Shown: piece after piece, positions 33,379 through 41,699 of the stretch
Layout: the number at the start of each line of letters is the position of its first letter
Position numbering within the stretch: the stretch's first letter is position 1
Origin: Mesorhizobium xinjiangense
Lineage (GTDB): Bacteria; Pseudomonadota; Alphaproteobacteria; Rhizobiales; Rhizobiaceae
NCBI RefSeq assembly: GCF_009749525.1
Contig: NZ_WOAC01000011.1
Location: forward strand, 97,487 to 161,486
Direction: 5' to 3'
Length of the DNA stretch: 64,000 bases
Program-made: the position numbers and the translations under genes
Notes under the pieces: generated by a model
What the model was told of the DNA's origin: nothing
Database searches by the model: none
Seen by the model: only the letters and a program-made list of their open reading frames with translations

Positions 33379-34624
33379 GGGACCGGCAGGTTCTGGCAAG
33401 ACCCACAGGCTCATGGAGTCCGTGGGAGAGCGGCTGGCGCAAGAAGCGATGCTGCCACACCAGAAGGTGCTCGCGCTGACTTTCATGCATGGCTCGCGCC
33501 GCCGCCTCGACGAGGAGCTACGCTTAAATCCGCTGTTGCGCGGGAAGTCGGTCGCCATGACGATCGACAGCTTCGCATTGCAGGTGTTGACGCGCTGGCG
33601 TTCGCTTGCGGCGGCGCTGGGTCTCGAAACCGGAGATTTTAACGCAAACTGCAATTCCTGCGGACAGCTTCTGGAGAATCCGCAAGTCGCGAGATGGGTC
33701 GCACGCTCCTATCCAGTCATTCTGGTGGATGAGGCGCAGGAACTCGCACCGCCACGATTGCGCATCGTAAGCGCGCTCGCGCCGCATGCGTCCGTTTTTG
33801 TCGCTGCGGACGAATTCCAATGCCTCAACGAGGAGATAGACACCGGCCCGTTCATGGAGTGGTTTCAGGGCGGGGATACCACCCAACTCAACCACATCCA
33901 TCGAACAGCGGTTGCTGGCTTGCTAAACGCCGGAGCGAACTTACGCCAGCTCGTGGCGCCTGCCGCAGGTCCGGGGCTGACTATCAATTACTATTACAAG
34001 AACTACGCGCCATTCCGCATCGGCGCGGCGATACATTATGCGCAAGGAACGCGTGCCGTGCTCTTTCCACCGGCAGGGCGCGACTGGGCTGAAGCGATCG
34101 CCCAAAGGCTCAGTCAAGGATTGCACTCCGCCACCTACAATATACCTCCGATACGATTGATCTTGGAGCCGCATGCCTCGGACGAGATCGCAGCCGTGAT
34201 GGCGGTCGTAGGAGATGGAGACGTACTAACGCCCGCACAGGTTGCCGAGCGATTTGCTCAGTTAGAAAACCCGCCACGCTGGGTGTCGCAAGTTACGGCG
34301 GCCGCTTTTCAATCGATGATCCGGCAGGGCAAGACGCTTTGGACCGCACCAGAACTTGGCGCCCTAGTGGATCGGAAGGCTGCAAGTTTCCGCGCTCATG
34401 CGAGTGATCGCGTGCGCGGCATTCCGCTTCTTGGTATCCATCAGGCGAAGAACCGGCAGTTCGATCACGTCGTTATTCTTTGGCCGCACGGCGTGCCAGG
34501 GAGCGATGAGCTAAGAGCCAGACTGCTCTACAACGGCATCACCCGCGCACGTAGAACCTGCAAGGTGTTCGTCCGCGGGCAAAACCTGCTCCAGCAAGCA
34601 CCGTTCGTCTTCAACGCTGCCTGA
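33359..34624 (+). CDS. UvrD/Rep-like SF1 helicase (GajB-like)
   Basis: A 421-residue helicase: GPAGSGKTHR (Walker A, 8-17), LALTFMHGSRRRLDEEL (motif Ia), ILVDEAQEL (motif II, about 121-129), VAADEFQCL (motif III), IHQAKNRQFDHVVIL (motif V) and YNGITRARRTCKVFV (motif VI). A CNSCGQLLEN segment near 98 is unusual. Somewhat shorter than typical GajB (about 490). Its start lies inside the nuclease gene, so the two are translated together, the hallmark of Gabija-type defence. Other OLD+UvrD pairs exist, so the exact type is not certain. Confidence 0.85.
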   Translation: MPFRGFEGPAGSGKTHRLMESVGERLAQEAMLPHQKVLALTFMHGSRRRLDEELRLNPLLRGKSVAMTIDSFALQVLTRWRSLAAALGLETGDFNANCNSCGQLLENPQVARWVARSYPVILVDEAQELAPPRLRIVSALAPHASVFVAADEFQCLNEEIDTGPFMEWFQGGDTTQLNHIHRTAVAGLLNAGANLRQLVAPAAGPGLTINYYYKNYAPFRIGAAIHYAQGTRAVLFPPAGRDWAEAIAQRLSQGLHSATYNIPPIRLILEPHASDEIAAVMAVVGDGDVLTPAQVAERFAQLENPPRWVSQVTAAAFQSMIRQGKTLWTAPELGALVDRKAASFRAHASDRVRGIPLLGIHQAKNRQFDHVVILWPHGVPGSDELRARLLYNGITRARRTCKVFVRGQNLLQQAPFVFNAA

Positions 34625-35271
34625 CGCGAAAACGGACGGCGGCTTCTCACTAACCGAGCCAGCCCTGTGAACGACCGCAAAGGGGTCGAGAACTGCCGCG
34701 CGAAGATTCTCGTTCTGGTAGCAAACATCACCGGAAATCCCGCGTTTTCACCCTGATCTCGTCAACTGTGACGTACGAGGCTGCAAGATCGCTGTCCTTC
34801 TCCCACTCGCGCGGCTCCGGCACGGCCGATGGGTCAGGGGTTTCAATAGCCCGATCATCGGGCGTTGTGTCGGTCGCACTCCGCGCGCCAACGACGTGAA
34901 CGACCATCCAAGCACCGATGAAAGGAAGGCATGGGCAGGGACGCCGATCATCTTGGCGAGCGTGCCGAGATCCTGCGCTTCGAAGAAGATGTCGGGCCTG
35001 TTGCGGCGGAAGTCGTCCGCGCGCTCGGCATGGTCAGTGTCTGATAACGTTGGGCGCGACCCTCAAGAGCGGAATGAAAACGATAACGAGCCGGCATTTC
35101 TAACAAGGCGCAGACGGGAATACGCTCCTTATACACCTCATCGGGATAACTCGGTGGCAGCACGGGTGACCCATCGATCACAACACGGTCGAATCGTTTT
35201 TCGTGCGAGGCGCCCCTCATCTCGGTGTCGCAAGAGCTCGATTGAGCTGCCGAGCGCACAGGAGTTACACC
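34625..35271. other. Intergenic stretch, possibly decayed sequence
   Basis: About 650 bases after the helicase. Open frames exist on both strands but none shows a full domain. A minus-strand segment near 35085-35210 reads like a protein fragment (FDRVVIDGSPVLPPSYPDE), perhaps a relic. I call no gene here. Confidence 0.35.
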
Positions 35272-35673
35272 ATGCCTTTCCGCTTCATCACAAAATCCAT
35301 GCACGCTTACCTGATCGACTATCCTGTCGCCATCTTGTTGATTGTTGCGCCATTCTTGCTGAAGCTCGGCGAGAGCAGCCCTGTCGCACTGTGGCTTTCG
35401 GTGGTGGCCGGTGTCGCGGCACTGGTGCTGCCGGCTCTCACGGACCACCAGACGGGGCTCGTCAGGGTTATCCCCTACCGGCTGCATCTTTGGGTGGACC
35501 GCGCCTTGGGTGTAGTTTTCATCATTGCCCCCTTCGCCTTCAATTTTACCGGGCTTGACGCGTGGTATTACTGGGTTCTCGCCGCTGCGGTCCTGCTCAC
35601 GACCTCGGTTCTCAACGCACCAGAGGAGAGCGCCGTCGAACGAGCGCACCCCGGCACGCGGACCGCTATCTAG
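35272..35673 (+). CDS. SPW-repeat-like membrane protein
   Basis: A 133-residue protein with four predicted membrane helices in two similar halves: YLIDYPVAILLIVAPFLLKL and WLSVVAGVAALVLPALTDH, then LHLWVDRALGVVFIIAPFAF and WYYWVLAAAVLLTTSVL. The internal duplication and the D-x-x-x-G-x-x-x-I-x-A-P-F pattern fit the SPW-repeat family of small inner-membrane proteins. Function unknown; related genes often sit in stress or envelope islands. Confidence 0.75.
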   Translation: MPFRFITKSMHAYLIDYPVAILLIVAPFLLKLGESSPVALWLSVVAGVAALVLPALTDHQTGLVRVIPYRLHLWVDRALGVVFIIAPFAFNFTGLDAWYYWVLAAAVLLTTSVLNAPEESAVERAHPGTRTAI

Positions 35674-36079
35674 GATCGCTTCGATTTTTGCGCAGGATCC
35701 CGTTGCGGACTGATTGCAAGGAACAGCGTGCGGCGCAGATCGGAGTTGACTGTACCGTGGCCGGCGACGCCCCCCATCGAGTCGACGTATGGTCGCCTAC
35801 CTCTTCGAGCAGCACGAGACCCGTGACGCGAGTCTGGATGGGATGGGCGACAGCACCTACGTCGTGCGCGGCGGGACCTTTCCAAAGAGGCCGAGCAACC
35901 CGCTTGTCTCCAGCCTGTGATCCCGCACTCGGAGCAGAGATGAATGGTCGCGCCCGGAGACTAGGCCATGTTGGTGTCGATGTCGGCTCGCAAGGCCGTC
36001 GGTTGGGTGGACTTTGTACTCGCCGCCGCCGTTTCACCAGTTGGCTTCCCTGCACCGAATACCATGAAGGGAGGAGCAA
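35674..36079. other. Intergenic stretch, no supported gene
   Basis: About 400 bases. A 43-codon frame (35789-35920) has no ribosome site, so I leave it out. Confidence 0.35.
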
Positions 36080-36688
36080 ATGAATGAAATGGCAGAGGCG
36101 GCAACCAACCTGGCGTTAATCTCGCTTCTATGGATTTGGTGGGCCCTTTTTTCAATCTTGAGTACGGCCACGCGGAAACGCGAAGCCGACGACACGGAAC
36201 AACTCGGTCACTCGATACGAACGGCAGACGCCACCCCAAGCACGGATGACGAGCGCTTTGTCGATGTTCTCCAACTCGACCCTGCATTTAGCCTCAACGC
36301 ATTCCTCGATGGCGCAAGCCAGGCCTATGAAACCATCGCCGTGGCATATGCTGCCGCGGACATCGAACCCCTGAAGCCGCTTCTGTCGCATGACGTGCTA
36401 GCGGCATTCGAGGAAGCCATTGCCGAGCGCAAAGAGCGAGGAGAGACCGCGGAATTCATCCTAATCGCTATCGACCGCGTTGATGTCGTCGACGTGGAGG
36501 TGACCCGCGACGCGATCGAGGTAACGCTTCGCTTCCATACCCAGGTGGTTTGGGCGGAACGCTCTACAGACGGCACGGTTGTCGCCGGCGATCCGATCAA
36601 TGTGGTTAAAATGAGGGAGATGTGGACATTCGCCCGGCCCATCCCGATCACAAGTGATGCGTGGACCATCGTCGCGACCGGCGTCTGA
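36080..36688 (+). CDS. Tim44-like domain protein
   Basis: A 202-residue protein with an N-terminal membrane segment (about residues 9-29) and a Tim44-like domain from about 70: FLDGASQAYETIAVAYAAAD, LKPLLSHDVLAAFEEAIAERKERGE and MREMWTFARPI. Alphaproteobacteria carry TimA/Tim44 relatives of the mitochondrial import motor protein. This one is shorter than chromosomal TimA-like proteins and lies in cargo. GGGAGGAG precedes the ATG by 5 bases. Likely a membrane-anchored adaptor; the partner is unknown. Confidence 0.8.
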   Translation: MNEMAEAATNLALISLLWIWWALFSILSTATRKREADDTEQLGHSIRTADATPSTDDERFVDVLQLDPAFSLNAFLDGASQAYETIAVAYAAADIEPLKPLLSHDVLAAFEEAIAERKERGETAEFILIAIDRVDVVDVEVTRDAIEVTLRFHTQVVWAERSTDGTVVAGDPINVVKMREMWTFARPIPITSDAWTIVATGV

Positions 36689-36697
36689 AATCACCGT

Positions 36698-37051
36698 TCA
36701 CGATCCATCCTTCTTCAGAAACTCCATGAGCACCACGGCCTGGTTATGCTGTTCGTCCTTTGCGCCATAGAGAAGCGTCACATGGCCTGTGCCGCCGCGC
36801 TCACGTAACATGTCCAAGTCCTCGCAGCGCTCTTCTAATTCGTCGCGGTAGCGGCGGCGGAATTCGGGCCATTTTTTCGGGTCGTGTCCAAACCACTCGC
36901 GCAGAACAGACGACGGGGCAATTTCCTTCAGCCACAGATCGATCGCGGCATCCGCTTTCTTCAGGCCTCGCGGCCACAAACGGTCGACGAGCACACGCAG
37001 ACCATCGCTTTCCGCCGGGGGCTCATAGACACGCTTGAGACAGAGCTTCAT
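36698..37051 (-). CDS. DUF488 (YeaO-like) family protein
   Basis: A 117-residue protein: LKRVYEPPAESDGLRVLVDRLWPRGLKK at the N-terminus, APSSVLREWFGHDPKKWPEFRRRY in the middle and VTLLYGAKDEQHNQAVVL at the end. These are the DUF488/YeaO signatures. The biochemical role is unknown. Convergent with the Tim44 gene. Confidence 0.9.
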   Translation of the reverse strand: MKLCLKRVYEPPAESDGLRVLVDRLWPRGLKKADAAIDLWLKEIAPSSVLREWFGHDPKKWPEFRRRYRDELEERCEDLDMLRERGGTGHVTLLYGAKDEQHNQAVVLMEFLKKDGS

Positions 37052-37782
37052 TGCAACCTCGTTGTCTTATCTCGACATGGGATAATGGTGCCATCGGACC
37101 GCTGTTCGCTGTCGCGCCCTTGGAGAGAAGCCACGACAATCTCTACGAGTATGGAAGGCATAATCTTGTTGGCGCCGCGCGCACGAGAAACCACATCTGC
37201 ACGACCATGAATACAATCCAGTTCTGACTGTCCGAAGCCTTCTCACTTGAGCCGCCAGGGCGCGCAATTGCGGCGTCTGACTTAACATTTCACCAATAAA
37301 GAAGGTTTCGTTTTAAAGTGCTACGGGTAGCAACGCTTCTTCCCGGTCATGGTCATGGAAGACGAAAACAATCGTGAAACAATTGTCGATCCCGCTGATG
37401 CGCTGCGGACGCCGGCATGATCGTCCCGGGTCAGCGCATGCCGATCGTGATCGCGGTCCAGCCGGTCGACTGTGAAATTTCACCGAAGCCGGACCCCGTC
37501 AGCTATTTGTATAACTAACTGATTCCAAATGAGCTACTCGAATCTATTGTGGTTTGAATTTTTGTGCGCGGGACTCTCATACTTTTCGAAGTCATTGCAG
37601 AAACAGACACTTGGTGAAACATCTGACAGGGATCTCTTCGTTGAAAATCACACATGTTCTGGTTGTGAGTCCTGACCCCATGGAGTTGCGTCCAACCAGC
37701 TCATCCCCCAAATTCGCGGCCAATGAACAAGGCGCGTATGGTCGAGGCGCTGCGGCACGGATTCGTAGCGAAGGAGGGCTTC
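37052..37782. other. Intergenic stretch, lower GC
   Basis: About 730 bases between DUF488 and the IclR gene, visibly richer in A/T than its flanks from 37280 to 37700. No gene recognised. Likely holds the IclR promoter and the junction between two cargo segments. Confidence 0.4.
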
Positions 37783-38538
37783 TTGACAACTAATAGCGAG
37801 AACATCGCTGGGCTCGCGAAGGGGCTGAGCATCATCGAGGTCTTCTCTACCGACCGGAAGCCCTTGACTATCTCCGCAGCGGCCAGAGCGACCAACACCA
37901 CGCGTGCCAGCGCGCGCCGATGTCTGCTGACGCTGCTCAATCTCGGCTATGTCGTTCAGGTCGGCTCGGCCTTCCATCCAGCGCCACGGCTCTTGCGGCT
38001 TGGAGATGCCTATTTCCAGAATACCTCACTGCCGCAATTGGCCCAGACGCATCTCGATAACGCTCGCGACCGGCTCCGCGAGTCGGTCTCTCTCGCCGTG
38101 CTTGACAACTACGAACCGGTTTTCGTGGCGCGCGCCGAGGCCGAAAAAATTGTTTCGTCCTTGGCCCGGATCGGCCGCCGGCTGCTTGGCTATTGTTCCG
38201 CTACCGGACGGGTACTGCTTGCCGATCTTCCCGACGAGGAACTTGATGCCTACCTCGCCGCTCTGGAGCCGAAGGCGCTGACCCGGCACACGATCACCGA
38301 CAAGAAGAAGCTTCGCGAGATGATCCTGAGGGCCCGGGACGAGAGGGTCGCCATCACCGACGAAGAGTTGGAAGACGGGATGGCGGCGATGGCGGTGCCG
38401 GTCGTCGACCACACCGGCAAGACTGTCGCCGCCATGAGCGTTTCGGCCTCCCGCGCCCGGATCTCGGCCGCGCGGATGAAGAGCGAGCTGCTGCCCGTGC
38501 TGCGGGAATACGCCGAGGCGCTATCCCGCAACTTCTGA
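37783..38538 (+). CDS. IclR-family transcriptional regulator (PcaR/TphR-like)
   Basis: A 251-residue regulator. The winged helix spans about residues 8-70 (LAKGLSIIEVFSTDRKPLTIS, ATNTTRASARRCLLTLLNLGYV); the effector domain begins near 75 and has SLAVLDNYEPVFVARAEAE, RRLLGYCSATGRVLLA and MAAMAVPVVDHTGKTVAAMSVSA. I prefer the TTG at 37783 because AGGAGG lies 6 bases upstream; an ATG at 37723 without a ribosome site would add 20 residues. Convergent with the TRAP permease gene (18-base overlap). It most likely controls the 47.0-38.5 kb operon, as IclR activators do for tph and pca genes. Confidence 0.9.
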   Translation: MTTNSENIAGLAKGLSIIEVFSTDRKPLTISAAARATNTTRASARRCLLTLLNLGYVVQVGSAFHPAPRLLRLGDAYFQNTSLPQLAQTHLDNARDRLRESVSLAVLDNYEPVFVARAEAEKIVSSLARIGRRLLGYCSATGRVLLADLPDEELDAYLAALEPKALTRHTITDKKKLREMILRARDERVAITDEELEDGMAAMAVPVVDHTGKTVAAMSVSASRARISAARMKSELLPVLREYAEALSRNF

Positions 38539-40452
38539 GTTGGCGACGTCAGTCCTGCCGCTGGTGTCGAGGTGCTGTGAAACCCGCTTCTGGAAGGCGT
38601 AGAAGCCGACGAGCAGCGCCACTGCCGCCGGCGCGACGGCCCAGTAATGGCCGACGAGGAATATCGCGACCAGACCAGCAACGAGGGCCAGCCCGCGCAG
38701 CCAGAGGGCCACCGGCCCCACGAAGAATCCGACCAGGGCGAATGAGATCATGAACACACCTGCCGCGCCGGACACCATGGTCGCCGCGATGCTCTGCCAG
38801 CCGCCAATCAGCAGGTAGCTGCCATTCAGCACGAAGGCGAAGGGGATGATGTAGGCCACGACGGCGAATTTGAGCGCCTGCAGCGCGGTGCGCATCGGGG
38901 CCGAACCGGCGATGGCCGCGGCGACAAATACCGAGAGGCATACCGGCGGGGTGAGGAACGAGAGCGTACCGAAATAGAAGATGAACATATGAGCCGCCAG
39001 GCGGTCGACGCCAAGTTGCTCCATGGCCGGACCGATCAAAATAATGAGGATGATGTAGGTTGCCGTCACTGGCACGCCCATGCCGAGCACGATGCAGCCG
39101 AAGGCGGAGAACATGAGCAGCATCCAGACGCTGTCGCCCGAAATCTCCACAAGGTTCTGCGATAGGTTGGACCCAAGGCCGGTGAGCCCCAGGGACCCCA
39201 CCACAATCCCGGCGACCGCGCACATGATTGCGATAAAAACCGCCGCCTCCCCTGCGGCCGCAATGGTGCGGAGATAGCCAAGAAGCGACCGACGCCACTT
39301 GGGCAGGAAAAGGGACAGCAGCACTGTCGACAGCGCCCCCGAGAAGGCCGCCGCGGCGGGGTTCCAGTTGAGTCCGAAAAGCGCATAGAGCAGCACCGCG
39401 AAGGGCACCGCCACAGGTATGATCCGCAGGCTGGCGTCGCGCAGGTCCGGCAGCTCCTCGCCGCGCACCCCGGTGAGGCCTTCCTTGCCTGCCTCCATGT
39501 CGACCTGCAGATACAGGCAGAAGTAGAACAGCAGCGCCGGGACGGCCGCGGCAAGGGCAATCGTAGCATAGGGCACACCGAGGAACTCGGCCATCAGGAA
39601 GCCCGTCGCCGCCATGACCGGGGGCAGCACGAGCCCACCGGTCGATGCGACGGCCTCGACCGCGGCGGCCTTCTCGGCGCTGTAGCCCACCCGCCGCATC
39701 AGAGGAATGGTGAGGATGCCTGTCGTCGCCACGTTTGCCGAGGCGCTGCCCGAGAGCGAGCCAAAGAAGGCGCTGGAGACGATGGCGACTTTTGCGGGCC
39801 CGCCGCGACGGCGGCCCATGAGGGCCAGCGCGAAATCCGAGATTGCATCGCCGCCCCCCACGAGGAACAACACCTGCCCGAAGATCACAAAGCTGGTGAC
39901 GATTGTGGCGGCCACGTAAAGCGGTATGCCAAAGACGGCGCCGGCGTTGAGGTAGTTGTAGGTCACGAGACGGTCCCAGCGGATCACGCGGGTCTCGAAC
40001 ATGCCCGAGAGGTAGTGACCGAAAAAGGCGTAGGCGAGGGCCAGCAGCCCCACGCTGACCATCGCCCAGCCGGCGTGACGACGGGCCGCCTCGAGCAGCA
40101 GCGCGAGGCCTATGACGCTGACGATTATCTTGTCGGTGGTGATTAGCCCGAGATTGCGAACGATGGTTTCGTATTCGATAAAAATGTAGCCGCCGACGCC
40201 CAGCGCCAGCAGCGCACACACCAGGTCGATCCATTGCATGCCTGCAAGATCCTTGGCGACGGGCGGTTTGGTAAAGAAGGTGATCGCCACGCAAAATGCG
40301 AGAAAGAGGGCGAGGAATTGCTCCTTGTAGATGACGATTCCGAACCGCGGCAACAACTGCAACGCGTAGATCACTGAGGCCACTGGGATCAGGATGGCGA
40401 GCACGCAGACGGCCAGTTTCCAGCCTCCGGTCAGTTGTCTTCTGTTATTCAT
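38521..40452 (-). CDS. TRAP transporter fused permease (4TM/12TM)
   Basis: A 643-residue inner-membrane protein with about 16-18 hydrophobic helices, fusing the small DctQ-type and large DctM-type subunits. FFGSLSGSASANVATTGILTIPLM and GGLVLPPVMAATGFLMAEFLG are the large-subunit signature loops, with a repeat near GMGVPVTATYII and LSFLTPPVC. Fused permeases work with TAXI-type binding proteins; one is encoded immediately upstream. Start at 40452 (MNNRRQLTGGW). Last gene of the catabolic operon; probably imports its aromatic acid. Confidence 0.95.
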   Translation of the reverse strand: MNNRRQLTGGWKLAVCVLAILIPVASVIYALQLLPRFGIVIYKEQFLALFLAFCVAITFFTKPPVAKDLAGMQWIDLVCALLALGVGGYIFIEYETIVRNLGLITTDKIIVSVIGLALLLEAARRHAGWAMVSVGLLALAYAFFGHYLSGMFETRVIRWDRLVTYNYLNAGAVFGIPLYVAATIVTSFVIFGQVLFLVGGGDAISDFALALMGRRRGGPAKVAIVSSAFFGSLSGSASANVATTGILTIPLMRRVGYSAEKAAAVEAVASTGGLVLPPVMAATGFLMAEFLGVPYATIALAAAVPALLFYFCLYLQVDMEAGKEGLTGVRGEELPDLRDASLRIIPVAVPFAVLLYALFGLNWNPAAAAFSGALSTVLLSLFLPKWRRSLLGYLRTIAAAGEAAVFIAIMCAVAGIVVGSLGLTGLGSNLSQNLVEISGDSVWMLLMFSAFGCIVLGMGVPVTATYIILIILIGPAMEQLGVDRLAAHMFIFYFGTLSFLTPPVCLSVFVAAAIAGSAPMRTALQALKFAVVAYIIPFAFVLNGSYLLIGGWQSIAATMVSGAAGVFMISFALVGFFVGPVALWLRGLALVAGLVAIFLVGHYWAVAPAAVALLVGFYAFQKRVSQHLDTSGRTDVANSEVAG

Positions 40453-40558
40453 GAAACTCTCGCTTTCCTCCCTTGCCGAGCGCCCTTCAGCTAGGCCGGT
40501 CGGATGGCTCGCTTGGATGCGGCCCTCCCGCGGCTTGCGGAAGGGCCGCAACAGATCG

Positions 40559-41572
40559 TTACTCGCCTGCAACCTCGTTGTTGCGGGCCTCAACCTCGTC
40601 GGTCCAAGCGTCCTGGTCTTTGTAGAAGGTCACCGCTGCCGGGTGGTAGGGCACCACGGTCTGTTCGCTGGCGAAGCGGTCGGGCGTCCAGGTCGCAAGC
40701 GAGGGGTGGATCGCCTCCAGCTCCTCGTGGTGATCCCAAATCGCCTGAAGGATCGTCGTGACCGTCTCATCCTCGAGATCGGACCGCGCATAGAGCGTAG
40801 TGGCATAGCTCAGAACGTGGATGTCTTCGTCGACCCCGACCGGGCCCGCCTTCACCTTAAGCGGCACGAAGGCGGAGCCGATCTCGCGGGATCGGGCCAT
40901 CGCCTCTTCGGATGGATCGACGGAAAGCAGCTTGGCCCCTTCCGCCGCGTTGAGCTGCTGCAGGATCCCGCTGCCCATGGATCCCACGGCGGCATCGGCC
41001 CGTCCCTCGATCACGGCGCTGACGCCTTCGGGATAGCTGGACGCACTGACGAGCTCTACATCATCGGTAGTCAGCCCACCATTGGCCAGAACCGCCTCGG
41101 CGGTGATGGATGAGCCGGCGAAAGCGCCGTAATTCGCTACCACGCGCTTGCCCTTGAGATCGGAGATGGTATCGATGCCGGCATTGGCCCGGACCACCAG
41201 CGAAAGCCGGATGGGCGAGCCGAGCATCAGGGTCGTGATCGGGTAGCCTTCGCCGTCGTTCACTCCTTCGTAGGGCCCTTTGGCGCGTACCGCGAAATCG
41301 GCTTCGATTGGGCTGGAAAGGCCGATCGAGGCCTCCTGGGTCATGAACATCGGGAAGTAGACGGTGGGCGACTGCGGCAGCACGTCGACACGGATGTCGG
41401 TGTGTTGACCGATGATAGCCCCGAGGGCCTGCGACTGGGCGTAGAAGAGGCTGCCCTCCGGGTTGCCGCCCATTACAACGATCTCCGCATCCGCCTTCGA
41501 CACGGTGCCGATCAGAGCCGCGACGAGGGCAAGGCCCATAGTGGACGGTTTGAGCTTGAAAAAGTTGAACAT
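40559..41572 (-). CDS. TAXI-family TRAP transporter substrate-binding protein
   Basis: A 337-residue periplasmic protein with a Sec signal peptide (about residues 1-29, cleavage after SKADA). IVVMGGNPEGSLFYAQSQALGAII is the TAXI opening (usually with a G-x-Y/F motif), then ISDLKGKRVVANYGAFAGSS and SYPEGVSAVIEGRADAAVG. GGGAGGAAAT precedes the ATG at 41572. It delivers substrate to the fused permease 106 bases downstream. Confidence 0.93.
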   Translation of the reverse strand: MFNFFKLKPSTMGLALVAALIGTVSKADAEIVVMGGNPEGSLFYAQSQALGAIIGQHTDIRVDVLPQSPTVYFPMFMTQEASIGLSSPIEADFAVRAKGPYEGVNDGEGYPITTLMLGSPIRLSLVVRANAGIDTISDLKGKRVVANYGAFAGSSITAEAVLANGGLTTDDVELVSASSYPEGVSAVIEGRADAAVGSMGSGILQQLNAAEGAKLLSVDPSEEAMARSREIGSAFVPLKVKAGPVGVDEDIHVLSYATTLYARSDLEDETVTTILQAIWDHHEELEAIHPSLATWTPDRFASEQTVVPYHPAAVTFYKDQDAWTDEVEARNNEVAGE

Positions 41573-41699
41573 GATTTCCTCCCTGGCTTGAATGTTCAAT
41601 TCATTGATGGGCTGGGTAATGCAGAAAGTATCTGCGCGAACCGGGCACAGGCGGCACCTGAGCCACGGCAAGGTGAGAAATTGGGTGCGGGCGCAAGGG

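Noticed and set aside
34948..35649. Minus-strand frame with a protein-like segment near 35085-35210
   Set aside because: Only about 45 residues look protein-like; the rest is the shadow of the SPW gene. Perhaps a relic, not a gene.
35789..35920. 43-codon frame
   Set aside because: No ribosome site, no relative recognised.
38549..40294. 581-codon minus-strand frame overlapping the TRAP permease
   Set aside because: Arg/His-rich, no domain; it is a shadow of the clear multi-helix permease in the neighbouring frame.
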